This document shows positions 40,501 through 50,735 of a stretch of 64,000 nucleotides of DNA, piece by piece. Source of the stretch: Gordonia pseudamarae (GTDB lineage: Bacteria > Actinomycetota > Actinomycetes > Mycobacteriales > Mycobacteriaceae); assembly GCF_025273675.1 (NCBI RefSeq), contig NZ_CP045809.1, positions 2,604,001 through 2,668,000 on the forward strand, written 5' to 3'. The notes under the pieces are model-generated. The model saw only the letters and a program-made list of their open reading frames with translations, was not told the DNA's origin and ran no database searches. The translations under genes were made by a program, and so were the position numbers. Position 1 is the stretch's first letter; each line of letters starts with the position of its first letter.

Positions 40501-42000
40501 AATCTCAATGAAGTTGTCAAGCCCCAGAGGGGGTGAGAATCGGAGGGTGTTGTCAGGCGGCCGCGCCGTGGACGTGGGTTGCGGAATCGGTTGTGGTGTA
40601 GGGCTTCTGGTCGCGGAGCATGGCCCATTGAACGTTGAGACGACGGCGTGCGAGCGCGATGACTGCTTGCACGTGTGTCTTGCCCTCGCGGCGTTTGCGT
40701 TGGTAGTAGACCTGCGAGACGGGATCGCGGTGTACTGCAACCTGCGCGGAGAGATAACAGGAACGCAGCAGTCGGCGGCTGTAGTGCCGCGGCCGGTGCA
40801 GGTTGCCGCTGATCCGGCCGGAGTCGCGGGGAACTGGTGCCAGGCCCGCGACGCCAGCGAGGCGGTCGACGGTGCCGAAGACGGTCATGTCGCCGCCGGT
40901 GGCGGCGAGGAACTCTGCGGCCAGGATGGTCCCGAAGCCGGGCATGCTGGTCAGGATTTCGGCGTGCGGGTGGCGGCGAAATCGGTCCTCGATCAGCGCT
41001 TCGGTGTCGCTGATTTCGCTGTTGAGGGTCATCACCTCCTTGGCCAACCGAGCCACGATCTGCGCGGCGACCTGCTGACCGCGGACCGTGACGTGCTGCT
41101 GATGCGCCGCGTCCATGGCGGTCTGCGCGACCGCGGCTGCATTGCGCACCTTGCGGTTACGCAACCAGGCCTCCAGTCGTGCGTGGCCCATACGGCGAAT
41201 CGAATCGGGGGTCTGGTAGCCGGTCAACAAGGTCAACCCGGCCTTGGAACTGCTGTAGTCGATGGCTCGCTCGAGCGCAGGGAAGAACTCCAGCAAGGTG
41301 GCGCGCATCCGGTTGATTGCACGGGTGCGGTCGGCGACCAGGTCTGCCCGGCGGGCGGTCAGGATCCTGAGGTCGACCGCGATGTCGTCACCCGGGCGCA
41401 GGGGTTGCAGGTCGCGGCGCATCCGCGCCTGATCGGCGATGACTGCCGCATCCTTAGCGTCGGACTTACCGTCACCTCGGTAGCCCTTCGATGCGTGGTG
41501 CACGGTCCTGCCGGGCAGATAAAGCAGCCTCTGTTGCGCGTCGATCAGCAAAGCGATCAGCAGTGCCCCGCCGCCGGCGTTGAGGTCCATCGCCCAGGTG
41601 ACCTCGCCACCGGCGGCAATGTCGCCGACCGTGGCGATCAGGTCAGTCAAGGCGGGTTCGTCGTTGTCGATCCGCCGCGACAAAAGTTGCTCCCCATCGG
41701 TATCGATTACAACGCAGTGATGCGCGGTCTTACCGGCGTCGACACCGGCCCATACTTGTCTCGCCATTCGTGCCTACCTCCGGAGTCGTTGGTGAACAGT
41801 AGGAATCCCTGCAGACGACATCCCCGGCGTGTCCTTACACAGCGATCGCATCGCGTCTCTCAATCAGCGGTCGAGTCGTCGCAGGACACCGGGCGGCCAT
41901 TCTCCTTCAGCTGTACCCACCAGCAACACGATGACAGCCATACCCGGAGCCCCAGGGCAACTCACAGCCTACGAAACCACAGGTCTCCGGTCACCCCATC
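40501..42000 (-). mobile_element. IS110-family element, ends approximate
   Basis: The transposase plus non-coding flanks. Since IS110 elements lack terminal inverted repeats and target duplications, the exact ends cannot be read here. They must lie between the period-18 repeat (ends 40494) and the lapA-like gene (starts 42019). The 250 bp upstream of the transposase start (41768-42018) is where the IS110 group encodes its bridge RNA. The element sits between the riboflavin operon and the lapA-like gene and interrupts no gene that I can recognise. Confidence 0.6.
40553..41767 (-). CDS. IS110-family transposase (DEDD recombinase)
   Basis: 404 aa, complete. The N-terminal DEDD (RuvC-like) domain starts VWAGVDAGKTAHHCVVIDTD and includes GDGKSDAKDAAVIADQ near residue 100. 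The C-terminal Tnp20 domain has ILTSMPGFGTILAAEFLAAT and FGTVDRLAGVAGLAPVPRDS, with the catalytic Ser region after it. No frameshift, so it may be active. IS110 elements leave no target duplication and use a non-coding RNA from the element's end. The frame on the opposite strand (starting at 40508) is a shadow. Confidence 0.93.
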   Translation of the reverse strand: MARQVWAGVDAGKTAHHCVVIDTDGEQLLSRRIDNDEPALTDLIATVGDIAAGGEVTWAMDLNAGGGALLIALLIDAQQRLLYLPGRTVHHASKGYRGDGKSDAKDAAVIADQARMRRDLQPLRPGDDIAVDLRILTARRADLVADRTRAINRMRATLLEFFPALERAIDYSSSKAGLTLLTGYQTPDSIRRMGHARLEAWLRNRKVRNAAAVAQTAMDAAHQQHVTVRGQQVAAQIVARLAKEVMTLNSEISDTEALIEDRFRRHPHAEILTSMPGFGTILAAEFLAATGGDMTVFGTVDRLAGVAGLAPVPRDSGRISGNLHRPRHYSRRLLRSCYLSAQVAVHRDPVSQVYYQRKRREGKTHVQAVIALARRRLNVQWAMLRDQKPYTTTDSATHVHGAAA

Positions 42001-42018
42001 TAGAAAGGTAAGGATCCG

Positions 42019-42288
42019 ATGACCAAGGATGTCGGCGCCTATCCGGCCGAACAGAACACTCCGGCAAACCCCGCGGTCGAGTTGGTGAAGCAGTACTGGC
42101 TGCCCATCATCCTGACGGTGGTGGCTGTCGTCTTCATCGCCCAGAACCGCAACAGGTTCAACTTCAACTTCCTGTGGATCGACTGGTCGATGCCGCAGTG
42201 GCTGGCGCTGACCGTCGTGGTGCTGATCGGTGTCGCGGTGGGCTGGTTCCTGGGCGTACGCCGGTACAAGCGCAAGGCCGGGGCGTAA
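42019..42288 (+). CDS. LapA-domain (DUF1049) membrane protein
   Basis: 89 aa with two helices, YWLPIILTVVAVVFIAQNRN and WLALTVVVLIGVAVGWFLG. They flank the short conserved stretch RFNFNFLWIDWSMP and end in the basic RRYKRKAGA. This is the LapA/YciS pattern of lipopolysaccharide-assembly-type proteins; in actinobacteria the role is unknown. ATG with AAGGA upstream. Convergent with ribD. Confidence 0.85.
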   Translation: MTKDVGAYPAEQNTPANPAVELVKQYWLPIILTVVAVVFIAQNRNRFNFNFLWIDWSMPQWLALTVVVLIGVAVGWFLGVRRYKRKAGA

Positions 42289-42296
42289 CCTGCCTC

Positions 42297-43298
42297 TCAG
42301 CTTCGCCGGCGATAGCGCACGTAGAGATCGTCGCCGAGTTCGGTGATCTCCTCTCGCCGCAGCAGCAGCCGATCACCGAGCGTGCTCACCCGGTGCGCGC
42401 TCACCGACGCCGCACCGGCGCCGAGCACGGCGGGTGCCAGATAGTGGTCGATCTCATCGATCAGGCCGGCATCGGCGAACGCCCCGATGATCGACGGTCC
42501 GCCCTCCACCAGCACCCACAGTGCCTCGGGCAACGCGGCGAGCACATCGGCCGGGTCGTGGCTGTGCACATGCAGGTATCCCGGGCCGGTGCGCAGCGCC
42601 GCACCGGTCGGCAGATCACGCTGCCCCAGGACTACGCGCACCGGCTGATGCGCATATCCGGTGCCGTCGGAGTGCCGGGCGGTCAGTGACGGATCATCCC
42701 GCAGGGCGGTGCCGCTGCCCACGACGATCGCGTCGATCCGGGACCGGGTCCGGTGTGCGTGGGCGCGTGCGTCGGGCCCGGTGATCCATTGGCTGGTGCC
42801 GTCGGGTGCGGCGATCCGCCCGTCGATGGTGGAGGCGATCTTGGCGGTGACCATCGGGCGGCCGTGACGTTGCCGGAACAGCCATGCTTTCAGCGGCCCC
42901 GCCGCGGCGGCGTCCGCGCCCACACCGTCGTGGACCCTCACCCCCGCCGCGCGCAGCGTCCGCGCACCGCCGGCCGCCGCCGGGTTGGGGTCGGCGACGG
43001 CAAAGGCGACCTCCGCGATCCCGGCGTCGAGAAGCGCTTGCGCGCACGGCCCGGTGCGGCCGGTGTGATTGCACGGTTCGAGGGTTACCACCGCGGTGGC
43101 CCCGCGCGCCGACTCCCCCGCCGCACGCAGCGCCACCACCTCGGCGTGCGGTCCGCCGGGCGGCGCGGTCGCACCCACCCCGACCACGGTCCCGTCGGGT
43201 GCGACGATGACCGCACCCACCGGCGGGTTCGGTGAGCTGACGCCCTGAGCGGCGTGGGAGGCCTCGATCGCCTGGCGCATCGCGCCGTCGAAATCCAT
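42297..43298 (-). CDS. ribD: RibD, bifunctional deaminase/reductase of riboflavin synthesis
   Basis: 333 aa. N-terminal deaminase with zinc ligands in PHAEVVAL and EPCNHTGRTGPC near residue 80. C-terminal reductase with TAKIASTIDGRIAAPDGTSQ, and VLVEGGPSIIGAFADAGLID. It performs the second and third steps after GTP cyclohydrolase II. In this genome it is separated from ribE-ribBA-ribH by the IS110 element and the lapA-like gene, so it is not under the riboswitch. Next to rpe, as in mycobacteria. Confidence 0.95.
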   Translation of the reverse strand: MDFDGAMRQAIEASHAAQGVSSPNPPVGAVIVAPDGTVVGVGATAPPGGPHAEVVALRAAGESARGATAVVTLEPCNHTGRTGPCAQALLDAGIAEVAFAVADPNPAAAGGARTLRAAGVRVHDGVGADAAAAGPLKAWLFRQRHGRPMVTAKIASTIDGRIAAPDGTSQWITGPDARAHAHRTRSRIDAIVVGSGTALRDDPSLTARHSDGTGYAHQPVRVVLGQRDLPTGAALRTGPGYLHVHSHDPADVLAALPEALWVLVEGGPSIIGAFADAGLIDEIDHYLAPAVLGAGAASVSAHRVSTLGDRLLLRREEITELGDDLYVRYRRRS

Positions 43299-43303
43299 AA
43301 CGG

Positions 43304-43993
43304 TCAGCGGGCCGCGGCAGCCTGTGCCCGCAGCGCCGCCACCGCGGCACCGGGGTCGTCCTTGCCGTAGACGGCCGAACCGGCGACGAAACAGTCGATA
43401 CCGGCCTCGGCGGCCTGCTCGATGGTGTCGGCATTGATGCCACCGTCGATTTCGACGAGCAGCGTGAGGTCGCCCGAATCGATCACCTTGCGGATGGCGC
43501 GCGCCTTGGCCAGCACCTCGGGAATGAAGCTCTGCCCGCCGAATCCGGGTTCGACGCTCATGATCAGCAGCGTGTCAAAGCTTTTCAGGACCTCCAGGTA
43601 CGGCTCCAGCGGCGTCCCGGGTTTGAGTGAGAGCCCGGCCTTGGCACCCGCCTTGCGGATATCGCGGGCCACCGGCACCGGATCGTCGGTGGCCTCGGCG
43701 TGGAAGGTCACGTTGTAGGCGCCCGCCTCCGCGTACGGCGGCGCCCAGCGTGCCGGATCCTCGATCATCAGGTGGCAGTCGATCGGGATGTCGGTGGACT
43801 TGAGAATCGACTCCACCACCGGCAGCCCCAACGTCAGGTTCGGGACAAAATGGCCGTCCATGACGTCGACGTGCAGCCAGTCGGCGCGGTTCGAACCCTC
43901 CCCGGCCACGGCGGCGGCCTCGGCGGCGAGGTTGGCGAAGTCGGCGGACAGGATGGACGGAGCGATCATCGGGCTCTTACCGGCGGTGCACAT
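43304..43993 (-). CDS. rpe: Ribulose-phosphate 3-epimerase
   Basis: 229-aa TIM-barrel. [44 protein letters not shown] and [18 protein letters not shown] are the family signatures, including the metal-binding His and Asp residues. ATG 43993 gives the usual length; the frame upstream of it is not family-like. It ends 5 nt before the ribD start, so the two are co-transcribed. Confidence 0.95.
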   Translation of the reverse strand: MCTAGKSPMIAPSILSADFANLAAEAAAVAGEGSNRADWLHVDVMDGHFVPNLTLGLPVVESILKSTDIPIDCHLMIEDPARWAPPYAEAGAYNVTFHAEATDDPVPVARDIRKAGAKAGLSLKPGTPLEPYLEVLKSFDTLLIMSVEPGFGGQSFIPEVLAKARAIRKVIDSGDLTLLVEIDGGINADTIEQAAEAGIDCFVAGSAVYGKDDPGAAVAALRAQAAAAR

Positions 43994-44046
43994 GTGCGCA
44001 GATTCTAATCGGTCCGGCGGCGTGGTCCTGCCACCCTCACACGCCG

Positions 44047-44097
44047 GTTTGAGTTTGCTGGTAGACCCGGTTTCCGGGTCTACCAGCAAACTCAAAC
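44047..44097. repeat. Long perfect hairpin, copy 1 of a palindromic repeat
   Basis: Perfect 24-bp stem (44047-44070 with 44074-44097) and a TTT loop. The core GAGTTTGCTG is shared with 63793-63802. It lies between rpe (ATG at 43993) and the end of the CAP-domain gene at 44159, both on the minus strand, so it could end transcription of the latter. See copy 2 at 63790. Confidence 0.92.
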
Positions 44098-44158
44098 GGG
44101 CACGACTGAGCGCAGCGCGGGGCCGAATCCGCACGCCGAACGTACGGCTGCCACTGGT

Positions 44159-44620
44159 TCAGATCTGACCGAACACCTGGGTGTAGTACGGGCGGCCGGA
44201 CGTGGAGTAGGCGACACCGACGCCCAGACGGTTGAATCCGCGTTTGAGGATGTTCGCCCGATGCCCGGGCGAATTCATCCAGCCGACCATGACGGCGCGT
44301 GCGGTGGGGTATCCGTAGGCGACGTTCTCGCCGACCGACCGCACACCACAGGCATTCAGGATGGGCCGTAGCTGCTGGTGGTACATGCGGTTCTCGCGGG
44401 CCTGCCGCTGGGAGTGGGACTGGGCGTAGCGCTTGAGGCAGGCGTTGGTGCCCACCTTGCCCAGGTTCCGTGTGGTGCGCTCGGTATTGGTCAGCCCGTG
44501 GATGCTGTTCGCCAGCGACGTCGTGCTGGGCGCGGCCTCGGCCGGGGCCGGCGCCACGAACACGCCGAGACCGACGACGAGTGCCAACACGGCACCGAGA
44601 ACAACAGGAATTCTTCTCAT
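44159..44620 (-). CDS. Secreted CAP-domain (SCP/PR1-like) protein
   Basis: 153 aa with a signal peptide: RRIPVVLGAVLALVVGLGVF, then VAPAPAEAA as the cleavage region. The CAP domain follows with NSIHGLTNTERTTRNLGKVG, the VGENVAYGYPTARAVMVGWM helix, NSPGHRANIL and YTQVFG. These are the conserved CAP motifs, including His and Glu. The two cysteines of the mature protein may form a disulfide. ATG 44620 is used; a TTG seven codons earlier would spoil the signal peptide. Role outside the cell is unknown. Confidence 0.85.
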   Translation of the reverse strand: MRRIPVVLGAVLALVVGLGVFVAPAPAEAAPSTTSLANSIHGLTNTERTTRNLGKVGTNACLKRYAQSHSQRQARENRMYHQQLRPILNACGVRSVGENVAYGYPTARAVMVGWMNSPGHRANILKRGFNRLGVGVAYSTSGRPYYTQVFGQI

Positions 44621-44705
44621 CGAACACGACCTTTCCGACAAACGACACCGCTAATACCTCGACGCTAGCAGTGCGGCGCATTTCAGGTATCCCCCGAAGG
44701 GGCGA

Positions 44706-46175
44706 CTACTGTCCGTCCCGGGTGACCGCGGCGAGGAACATGGCGTCCGTGCCGTGCAGGTGCGGCCAGAGTTGGACGTGGGGGCCGGCACCCAGGAGAG
44801 GTCCGGTGAGTTCACCGACGGTGACCAGGGGGCGCGCGTCGAGTTGCCGGGCACCCGGCACCACCGCCACCACCGCGTCGACAACCTCGACGGTCTCGGC
44901 CGGATGCGGCGAGCACGTCGAGTAGACCACCACACCACCGGGTTTGACCAGACGCAAGGCCTCGGTGAGGAGTTCGGTCTGCAGCACGACGAGTTCGGCG
45001 ACGTCGCCCGGAGTGCGGCGCCACCGCGCCTCGGGCCGACGGCGGAGCGAACCCAGCCCCGAACACGGCGCGTCGAGCAGGATGCGGTCGTAACCGGGTT
45101 CGAGCCCGGAGTCTCGCGCATCGGCGACGCGCACGTCCACCGGCAGATCGCCGGTGATCTTGCGGATCAGTTCGGCTCGATGCCCGGACACCTCCAGCGC
45201 ATCGATCCGGGCGCCGTCGATGTCGGCGATCGACCCCATCAGAGCGGCCTTGCCGCCGGGACCGGCGCACATGTCGAGCCAGCGGCCGCCGTCCTGGTCC
45301 ACGTCGGCGACGGTGACCGCGCGCGCCACCAACTGGCTGCCCTCGTCCTGCACACCGGCGAATCCGTCACGGACGGCGTCGATGCCGCCCGGATCACCAC
45401 CCGGCAGATACACGCAATACGGCGAGAACCTGCCCACATCGCCCCCGCTGGTGAGTGCCAGTTCCTCGGCGGTGATCATGCCCGGCCGGGCCACCAGATG
45501 CACCGGCGGCCGCTCGTCGTCGGCCGCCAGCGCCGCCTGCAGCTGACCCGCCGAACCGCCGAGCGCGGCGAAGAAGACCTCGGCGATCCACCGCGGGTGC
45601 GCGTAGCGGAACGCGAGATTGCCGATCATGTCCTCGGCCATCGGCGGTGCGAGCTGATCGATCCACAGACCCTCATCGCGCTGAGAGATCTTGCGCAGCA
45701 CCGCGTTGACGAAACCCGCGGGGCCCATTCCCGACTCGGACCGGACCAGGTCCACCGACGTGGACACCGCCGCATGCGGGGACGTTCTGGTCCGCAACAG
45801 CTGATAGGCGCCCAGCCGCAGAACGTCGAGGACATCGCCGTCTATCTCGTCGATACCGCGTCCGGCGGCCGAGGCGATCACCGCATCGAGGAGTCCCTGG
45901 GCGCGGGCGGAACCGTACGTCAGTTCGGTGGCGAACGCCGCGTCCCGGCCGGTGATGCGGCGCTCCCGCAACAGCCTCGGCAGCAGCAGGTTGGCGTACG
46001 CTGACTGTTCTCGCACGGCCCGCAACACGTCGCGGGCGGCTTCGCGGGCGACGTCGACGTCCTTGTCACGCAGCTTCGCATCGCGCGGGCGCTGATCGCG
46101 GGGCCGCGAACCCCTGGGGCCGCGGCGATCCCCGTCCCCGCGCCCCTGCCTGCGATTACCCGGAGCCCCGCTCAT
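44706..46175 (-). CDS. rsmB: RsmB, 16S rRNA (cytosine-5) methyltransferase
   Basis: 489 aa. A charged Arg/Asp/Gly-rich N-terminus of about 40 residues is followed by a NusB-like RNA-binding domain (about residues 45-170). The SAM methyltransferase comes next. SAM motif: [18 protein letters not shown]. Catalytic cysteines: [19 protein letters not shown] and [20 protein letters not shown] 46175 overlaps the fmt stop (ATGA). The longer open frame upstream lies inside fmt. Confidence 0.94.
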   Translation of the reverse strand: MSGAPGNRRQGRGDGDRRGPRGSRPRDQRPRDAKLRDKDVDVAREAARDVLRAVREQSAYANLLLPRLLRERRITGRDAAFATELTYGSARAQGLLDAVIASAAGRGIDEIDGDVLDVLRLGAYQLLRTRTSPHAAVSTSVDLVRSESGMGPAGFVNAVLRKISQRDEGLWIDQLAPPMAEDMIGNLAFRYAHPRWIAEVFFAALGGSAGQLQAALAADDERPPVHLVARPGMITAEELALTSGGDVGRFSPYCVYLPGGDPGGIDAVRDGFAGVQDEGSQLVARAVTVADVDQDGGRWLDMCAGPGGKAALMGSIADIDGARIDALEVSGHRAELIRKITGDLPVDVRVADARDSGLEPGYDRILLDAPCSGLGSLRRRPEARWRRTPGDVAELVVLQTELLTEALRLVKPGGVVVYSTCSPHPAETVEVVDAVVAVVPGARQLDARPLVTVGELTGPLLGAGPHVQLWPHLHGTDAMFLAAVTRDGQ

Positions 46176-47110
46176 CCCAATACCTGCCCGTCGGTCAGTC
46201 TGGCTCCGCGTGCCCAATCGGCGGCGGGCATCGGCTTCTTGCCCGGCGGCTGAACCGTGCCGAGCCGCAACGGTCTGCCCGCCGTTCCGACGAACACGTC
46301 GCGTTTGGTGACGCGCAGTTCGCCGGGTGACAGCGTCGGCCGGTCGTCGTCGGGTTCGGCGATCTCCCGGGGTGGACCCAGCTTGACACGGACCTCGTCC
46401 AGAGTGGTCCACGCGCCGGGCGCCGGAGTGTGGGCGCGGATGAGCCTGTCGACGATGTGCGCGGGCCGGTCCCACCGGATCCGGGCGTCGTCGACGGTCA
46501 CCTTCGGCGCATGGGACACCCCGTCGAGCGACTGCTCGGCCGGTATGAGTACGCCCGCGGCGAGCCCGTCGAGCGTGGTGACGACCAGCGCAGAGCCCGC
46601 ATCGGCGAGCCTGGACAGCAGGTCGCCACTGGTGTCGGTGGGCTTGATGCGTTCGGTGATCACCCCGAACACCGGTCCGGTGTCGAGCCCCTCTTCGAGG
46701 AGAAAGGTTGTGGCCCCGGCAAATTCGTCACCGGCGGCGATCGACGCCTGCACGGGTGCGGCGCCGCGCCAGGCCGGCAGGACCGAGAAGTGCAGGTTGA
46801 TCCAGCCGTGTTCGGGCAGCTGTAGCAAGGCCGGCGGCACCAGACCGCCATAGGCGACGACCACTGCCACGTCCGGATTCCACTCACCGAGTTTGTCGGC
46901 GACTCCGTCGTCGGACAGTCTCCGGGGCTGGAACACCTCGACACCGGCCTCATCGGCGGACAGTGCGACCGGAGACCGCGACACCTTACGTCCCCGGCCC
47001 GAGACGGCGTCGGGACGTGAGATCACCCCGACGACCTCGTGTTCGGACTCCAGCAGCCGACGCAATGTGGGCACGGCCACCTCCGGCGTACCGGCGAACA
47101 CAACTCTCAT
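46172..47110 (-). CDS. fmt: Methionyl-tRNA formyltransferase
   Basis: 312 aa. N-terminal [20 protein letters not shown]; catalytic region [31 protein letters not shown] sequence is [13 protein letters not shown] here. The C-terminal domain binds tRNA. It formylates the initiator tRNA-fMet encoded at 21.3 kb. Coupled with rsmB. 236 bp separate it from priA; that gap has no feature I can name. Confidence 0.95.
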   Translation of the reverse strand: MRVVFAGTPEVAVPTLRRLLESEHEVVGVISRPDAVSGRGRKVSRSPVALSADEAGVEVFQPRRLSDDGVADKLGEWNPDVAVVVAYGGLVPPALLQLPEHGWINLHFSVLPAWRGAAPVQASIAAGDEFAGATTFLLEEGLDTGPVFGVITERIKPTDTSGDLLSRLADAGSALVVTTLDGLAAGVLIPAEQSLDGVSHAPKVTVDDARIRWDRPAHIVDRLIRAHTPAPGAWTTLDEVRVKLGPPREIAEPDDDRPTLSPGELRVTKRDVFVGTAGRPLRLGTVQPPGKKPMPAADWARGARLTDGQVLG

Positions 47111-47346
47111 GAGGACCTTTCAGCAGGCTCGTGGCGCGGCCCCCGGCCGGGCCGGGAGTCCCTGGAGGACTGGAAGAAAACAAGCCACCACCTGTCTGTG
47201 GTGACCGGGCTGCGATCACCGTACCCCGTCGCGGTCGTTCGCCAGGCTGTTCGACATGGGACGGGTGGTGCAGGTCGGGCTGCCGGCTCCGGCGGCCGGT
47301 CAGGCCGTTGCGGCCACACCCGGCCGATGAGGCCCGGTGGTCGGCG

Positions 47347-49470
47347 CTATCCGATGGCCTGCGGGTCGACCTGCACCCGGATCGGTCCGTCCTCGTGTCG
47401 GGTGTTGCGCCGCTTCTGCGCCTCGGTGAGCGCGGTCGCCAATGCGCGCCCGTCGCGGCGATCGACCCGCACCAGCACCCGCTCGATCGCCGCCGATTCG
47501 TCATCGAACGCGCCCGCGGCACCGGTGTCGGCCAGACCCGCCGGCGGCCGCACGCCCGGGGGCAGCGGGACCGGTCCCAGCAGATCGGCGCCGGCGGGCA
47601 TGTCGATCAGATCGGTGAATCGGGTGACGTCGGCGGCAAGACCATCGACCGACGCCATCGTCACCGCCGGCGGAAAACCCAGCTCGGCACGCTGCCCGAG
47701 TTCGAGCGCCGCGAAGCCCACCGGGTCCCAGCGCACCACCGCCTGCACCGCCCGGATGCCCGCATCGGCCACCAGGACCAGTTCCCCGCCCTCACCGTGC
47801 GGCCGGACCAGGGCCCCGATCGCCAGCCACCTGCGCACCGCGATCTCCGCCGCGCGCAGGTCGGCGCGGTCAAGGTATGCCCAGGTGTCCAGGATCACGG
47901 CCGCGCCGTAGCCGCCGGGCGCCACCGGTTCCACCCCCGGCGTCGACACCACCACCCGCGGGCCCGGCTCGATGACATCGACCGTCGCGCTGCCGCCCGA
48001 GGTGACCACCGGCACCCCGGCGAAGGCTCGGCCGAGTTCTTCGGCGGTCCGCCGGGCACCGGTGACCAGTGCCCGCACCCGCCGCCCGCCGCATTCGACG
48101 CACCGGAACGCGCGTTCGGCCCGCCCGCACCAACGGCAGGTCAGGACCTCACCGGGACCGTAGCCGTGCTGATCGAGCTGGACCGGGCCATGACAGGCGC
48201 GGCACCGCACATGTGTCCGGCACTGCGCGCACGCCAGTGACGGCAGGTAGCCGCGCCGCGGCACACTGAACAGCACCGGCAGGTCCGCGGCGATCGCGCG
48301 GCGGGCCGAGACGAAGGCGAGTTCGGGGATACGGGCCGAATGTGCCAGCGGGTCCCGCATCACGCGGGAGTCCGAATCCGAGAGCGCCTGTACCCGCGGC
48401 ATCCTCGACCGCACCGCCGGACGGTCGGCGAACAGGTCATGCGCCCAGCCCGAGTCGACCAGTGCCTGGGCCTCGGCGGTACGGGCGAAGCCACCGACCA
48501 GGAAACCGCACCGCTGTTGATGGGCCCGCAGAACCGCCACCTCGCGCGGATGCGGATACGGTGCGCGTGGTTCGGCCAGACTGTCGTCGCCGTCGTCCCA
48601 CACCACCACCAGGCCCAGGTTCGGCACCGGCGCGAACACCGCACTGCGGGTGCCGATGACCACCGGCGCCGTGCCCCGCAGCGCGGCCAGCCAACGGCGG
48701 TATCGGGTCGAGGGACCCAGCCCCGCGGCGAGGCTGACACACCGCTCACCCAACAGCGGTTCACACGCCGCCACCAGCCGGTCGAGATCACGCTGGTCGG
48801 GAACCACGACGATCGCGCCGCGCCCGGCGGCGGCGACGGCCGCGACGAGTTCGGCTATCCGTTGGGCCGCATGCTCCCCCGGCAGCGCCTGCCACACGGC
48901 GTGAGGCCGGCTGCCGGCGCCGGCGGTCAGCGCCGCGATGAACGAGTCGGCATGCTGATAGGGCGACCACCCCGCCAGGTCCGGCGGATCGGGCGGGGCG
49001 GGGACGTCATCGGCCGCACGCGCCTCGGTACGCGCGTGTCGCGGTGGGATCGCCAACCGCACCACGTCCGACATCGTTCCGGCGTACCGGTCGGCCACCG
49101 CCCGCGTGAGCGCCGCCAGGTCGGGGGTCAGCACGGGTTCGGCCGAGACCACCCGATCCAGGTACGACAACGTCCCCACGTGGTCGCTGTCGGCCCGGCG
49201 CTCGAGGATGAAACCGTCGACCAGTCTGCCCGCGAACCGGATTCGCACCCGCGCCCCGACCACAGCGGTCCCGTCGTCGACGGCGTCGACCAGATAGTCG
49301 AAAGGCCGGTCCAGATGTGCCAGGCCCAACATGGGCAACACCCGCGCCACCGGAGACGGTGACGCGGGTGTGTGAGCCCCGGAGGCGCCGCGTGGCGCCG
49401 TGGAGGTGGCGGCCAGCTTTACAGCCCCGCTGCGGCGCGCAGCTTTTCGGCGCGGTCGGTGCTCTCCCAC
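47347..49470 (-). CDS. priA: PriA-like primosomal protein N', helicase motifs degenerate
   Basis: 707 aa from the GTG at 49470. The DNA-binding N-terminal domain has [20 protein letters not shown]. Eight cysteines of the zinc module are kept ([15 protein letters not shown] and [17 protein letters not shown]). The ATPase motifs are not: where Walker A is expected the sequence reads [13 protein letters not shown], and the DEAH box reads VWDDGDDS. This is known for actinobacterial PriA, thought to lack helicase activity. The 49470 start overlaps metK by 52 nt; GTG 49350 would give 667 aa without overlap and starts VARVLPML, but it loses the N-terminal extension seen in relatives. Confidence 0.88.
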   Translation of the reverse strand: MGEHRPRRKAARRSGAVKLAATSTAPRGASGAHTPASPSPVARVLPMLGLAHLDRPFDYLVDAVDDGTAVVGARVRIRFAGRLVDGFILERRADSDHVGTLSYLDRVVSAEPVLTPDLAALTRAVADRYAGTMSDVVRLAIPPRHARTEARAADDVPAPPDPPDLAGWSPYQHADSFIAALTAGAGSRPHAVWQALPGEHAAQRIAELVAAVAAAGRGAIVVVPDQRDLDRLVAACEPLLGERCVSLAAGLGPSTRYRRWLAALRGTAPVVIGTRSAVFAPVPNLGLVVVWDDGDDSLAEPRAPYPHPREVAVLRAHQQRCGFLVGGFARTAEAQALVDSGWAHDLFADRPAVRSRMPRVQALSDSDSRVMRDPLAHSARIPELAFVSARRAIAADLPVLFSVPRRGYLPSLACAQCRTHVRCRACHGPVQLDQHGYGPGEVLTCRWCGRAERAFRCVECGGRRVRALVTGARRTAEELGRAFAGVPVVTSGGSATVDVIEPGPRVVVSTPGVEPVAPGGYGAAVILDTWAYLDRADLRAAEIAVRRWLAIGALVRPHGEGGELVLVADAGIRAVQAVVRWDPVGFAALELGQRAELGFPPAVTMASVDGLAADVTRFTDLIDMPAGADLLGPVPLPPGVRPPAGLADTGAAGAFDDESAAIERVLVRVDRRDGRALATALTEAQKRRNTRHEDGPIRVQVDPQAIG

Positions 49471-50627
49471 GGAAGCTCGACGTCGGTGCGGCCGAAGTGG
49501 CCGTAGGCGGCGGTGGGTCCGTAGATGGGGCGCAGCAGGTCCAGATCGCGGATGATCGCGAGCGGACGCAGATCGAACACCTCCCCGATGGCCTTCTGGA
49601 TCAGTTCCTCATCGACGGTGTGGGTACCGAAGGTCTCCACGAACAGACCCACCGGGGCGGCCTTGCCGATGGCGTAGGCAACCTGCACCTCGATGCGCTT
49701 GGCCAGTCCCGCCGCGACGGCGTTCTTGGCGACCCAGCGCATCGCGTAGGCGGCGCTGCGGTCGACCTTTGAGGGATCCTTGCCGGAGAAGGCACCGCCG
49801 CCGTGACGGGCCATGCCGCCGTAGGTGTCGACGATGATCTTGCGGCCGGTCAGGCCCGCATCGCCCATCGGCCCGCCGAGCACGAACTTGCCGGTCGGGT
49901 TGACCAGCAGCCGCACGTCGGAGGTGTCGAGATCGGGCAGATCGCCGGCGGCGAGCACCACGTCCACGACCTCCCGCTTAATGTCGGGGCTCAGCATGTT
50001 GTCGAGGTGGATGTCGGCGGCGTGCTGGGTGGAGAGCACCACGGTGTCGAGGCGGACCGGCTTGTCGCCGTCGTACTCGATGGTGACCTGGGTCTTGCCG
50101 TCGGGACGCAGGTACGGCAGCACGCCGGTCTTGCGCACCTCGGTGAGGCGGCGGGACAGACGATGGGCCAGCGCGATCGGCAGCGGCATCAGCTCGGGGG
50201 TCTCGTCGGTGGCGTAACCGAACATCAGGCCCTGGTCACCGGCGCCCTGACTGTCGATCTCGTCCTCGGAGATCCCGGTCCGGCTCTCGTGCGAGTTGAA
50301 CACACCGCCGGCGATGTCGGGTGACTGTGCGCCGATGGCGACATTCACCCCGCACGAGGCACCGTCAAAGCCCTTGGTGGACGAGTCGTAGCCGATGTCG
50401 AGGATCTTGGCCCGCACGATGCCCGGGATGTCGACGTAGGCGTCGGTGGTGACCTCGCCGGCGACGTGCACCTGGCCGGTGGTCACGAGCGTTTCCACCG
50501 CCACGCGGGCCTTGGGATCCTCGGCGAGGATGGCATCGAGGATCGAGTCGCTGATCGCGTCACAGATCTTGTCGGGGTGCCCTTCGGTGACGGACTCACT
50601 GGTGAACAGGCGCGACGATGTGGTCAT
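49419..50627 (-). CDS. metK: S-adenosylmethionine synthetase
   Basis: 402 aa. Motifs: [20 protein letters not shown] near residue 12, [17 protein letters not shown], and [20 protein letters not shown]. It makes the methyl donor used by Hen1, RsmB and others. No SAM riboswitch is visible in the 108-bp gap to coaBC. Confidence 0.96.
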   Translation of the reverse strand: MTTSSRLFTSESVTEGHPDKICDAISDSILDAILAEDPKARVAVETLVTTGQVHVAGEVTTDAYVDIPGIVRAKILDIGYDSSTKGFDGASCGVNVAIGAQSPDIAGGVFNSHESRTGISEDEIDSQGAGDQGLMFGYATDETPELMPLPIALAHRLSRRLTEVRKTGVLPYLRPDGKTQVTIEYDGDKPVRLDTVVLSTQHAADIHLDNMLSPDIKREVVDVVLAAGDLPDLDTSDVRLLVNPTGKFVLGGPMGDAGLTGRKIIVDTYGGMARHGGGAFSGKDPSKVDRSAAYAMRWVAKNAVAAGLAKRIEVQVAYAIGKAAPVGLFVETFGTHTVDEELIQKAIGEVFDLRPLAIIRDLDLLRPIYGPTAAYGHFGRTDVELPWESTDRAEKLRAAAGL

Positions 50628-50735
50628 CGGATCCTCTCAAGCACTTCATTTCAGGGAAATAAGAACGTGTTCCCACGGTACACTGCACAAACTTAGGGTG
50701 CCCTCATAGGGGCGGGGACGCACGCCCCCGAACGG

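Noticed and set aside
40508..42022. Long plus-strand reading frame opposite the IS110 transposase, with an AAGGAG before an ATG at 40508
   Set aside because: Its sequence is the antisense of a clear transposase and has no family features; long antisense frames are expected at this GC content. The start could belong to a lost gene but nothing supports one.
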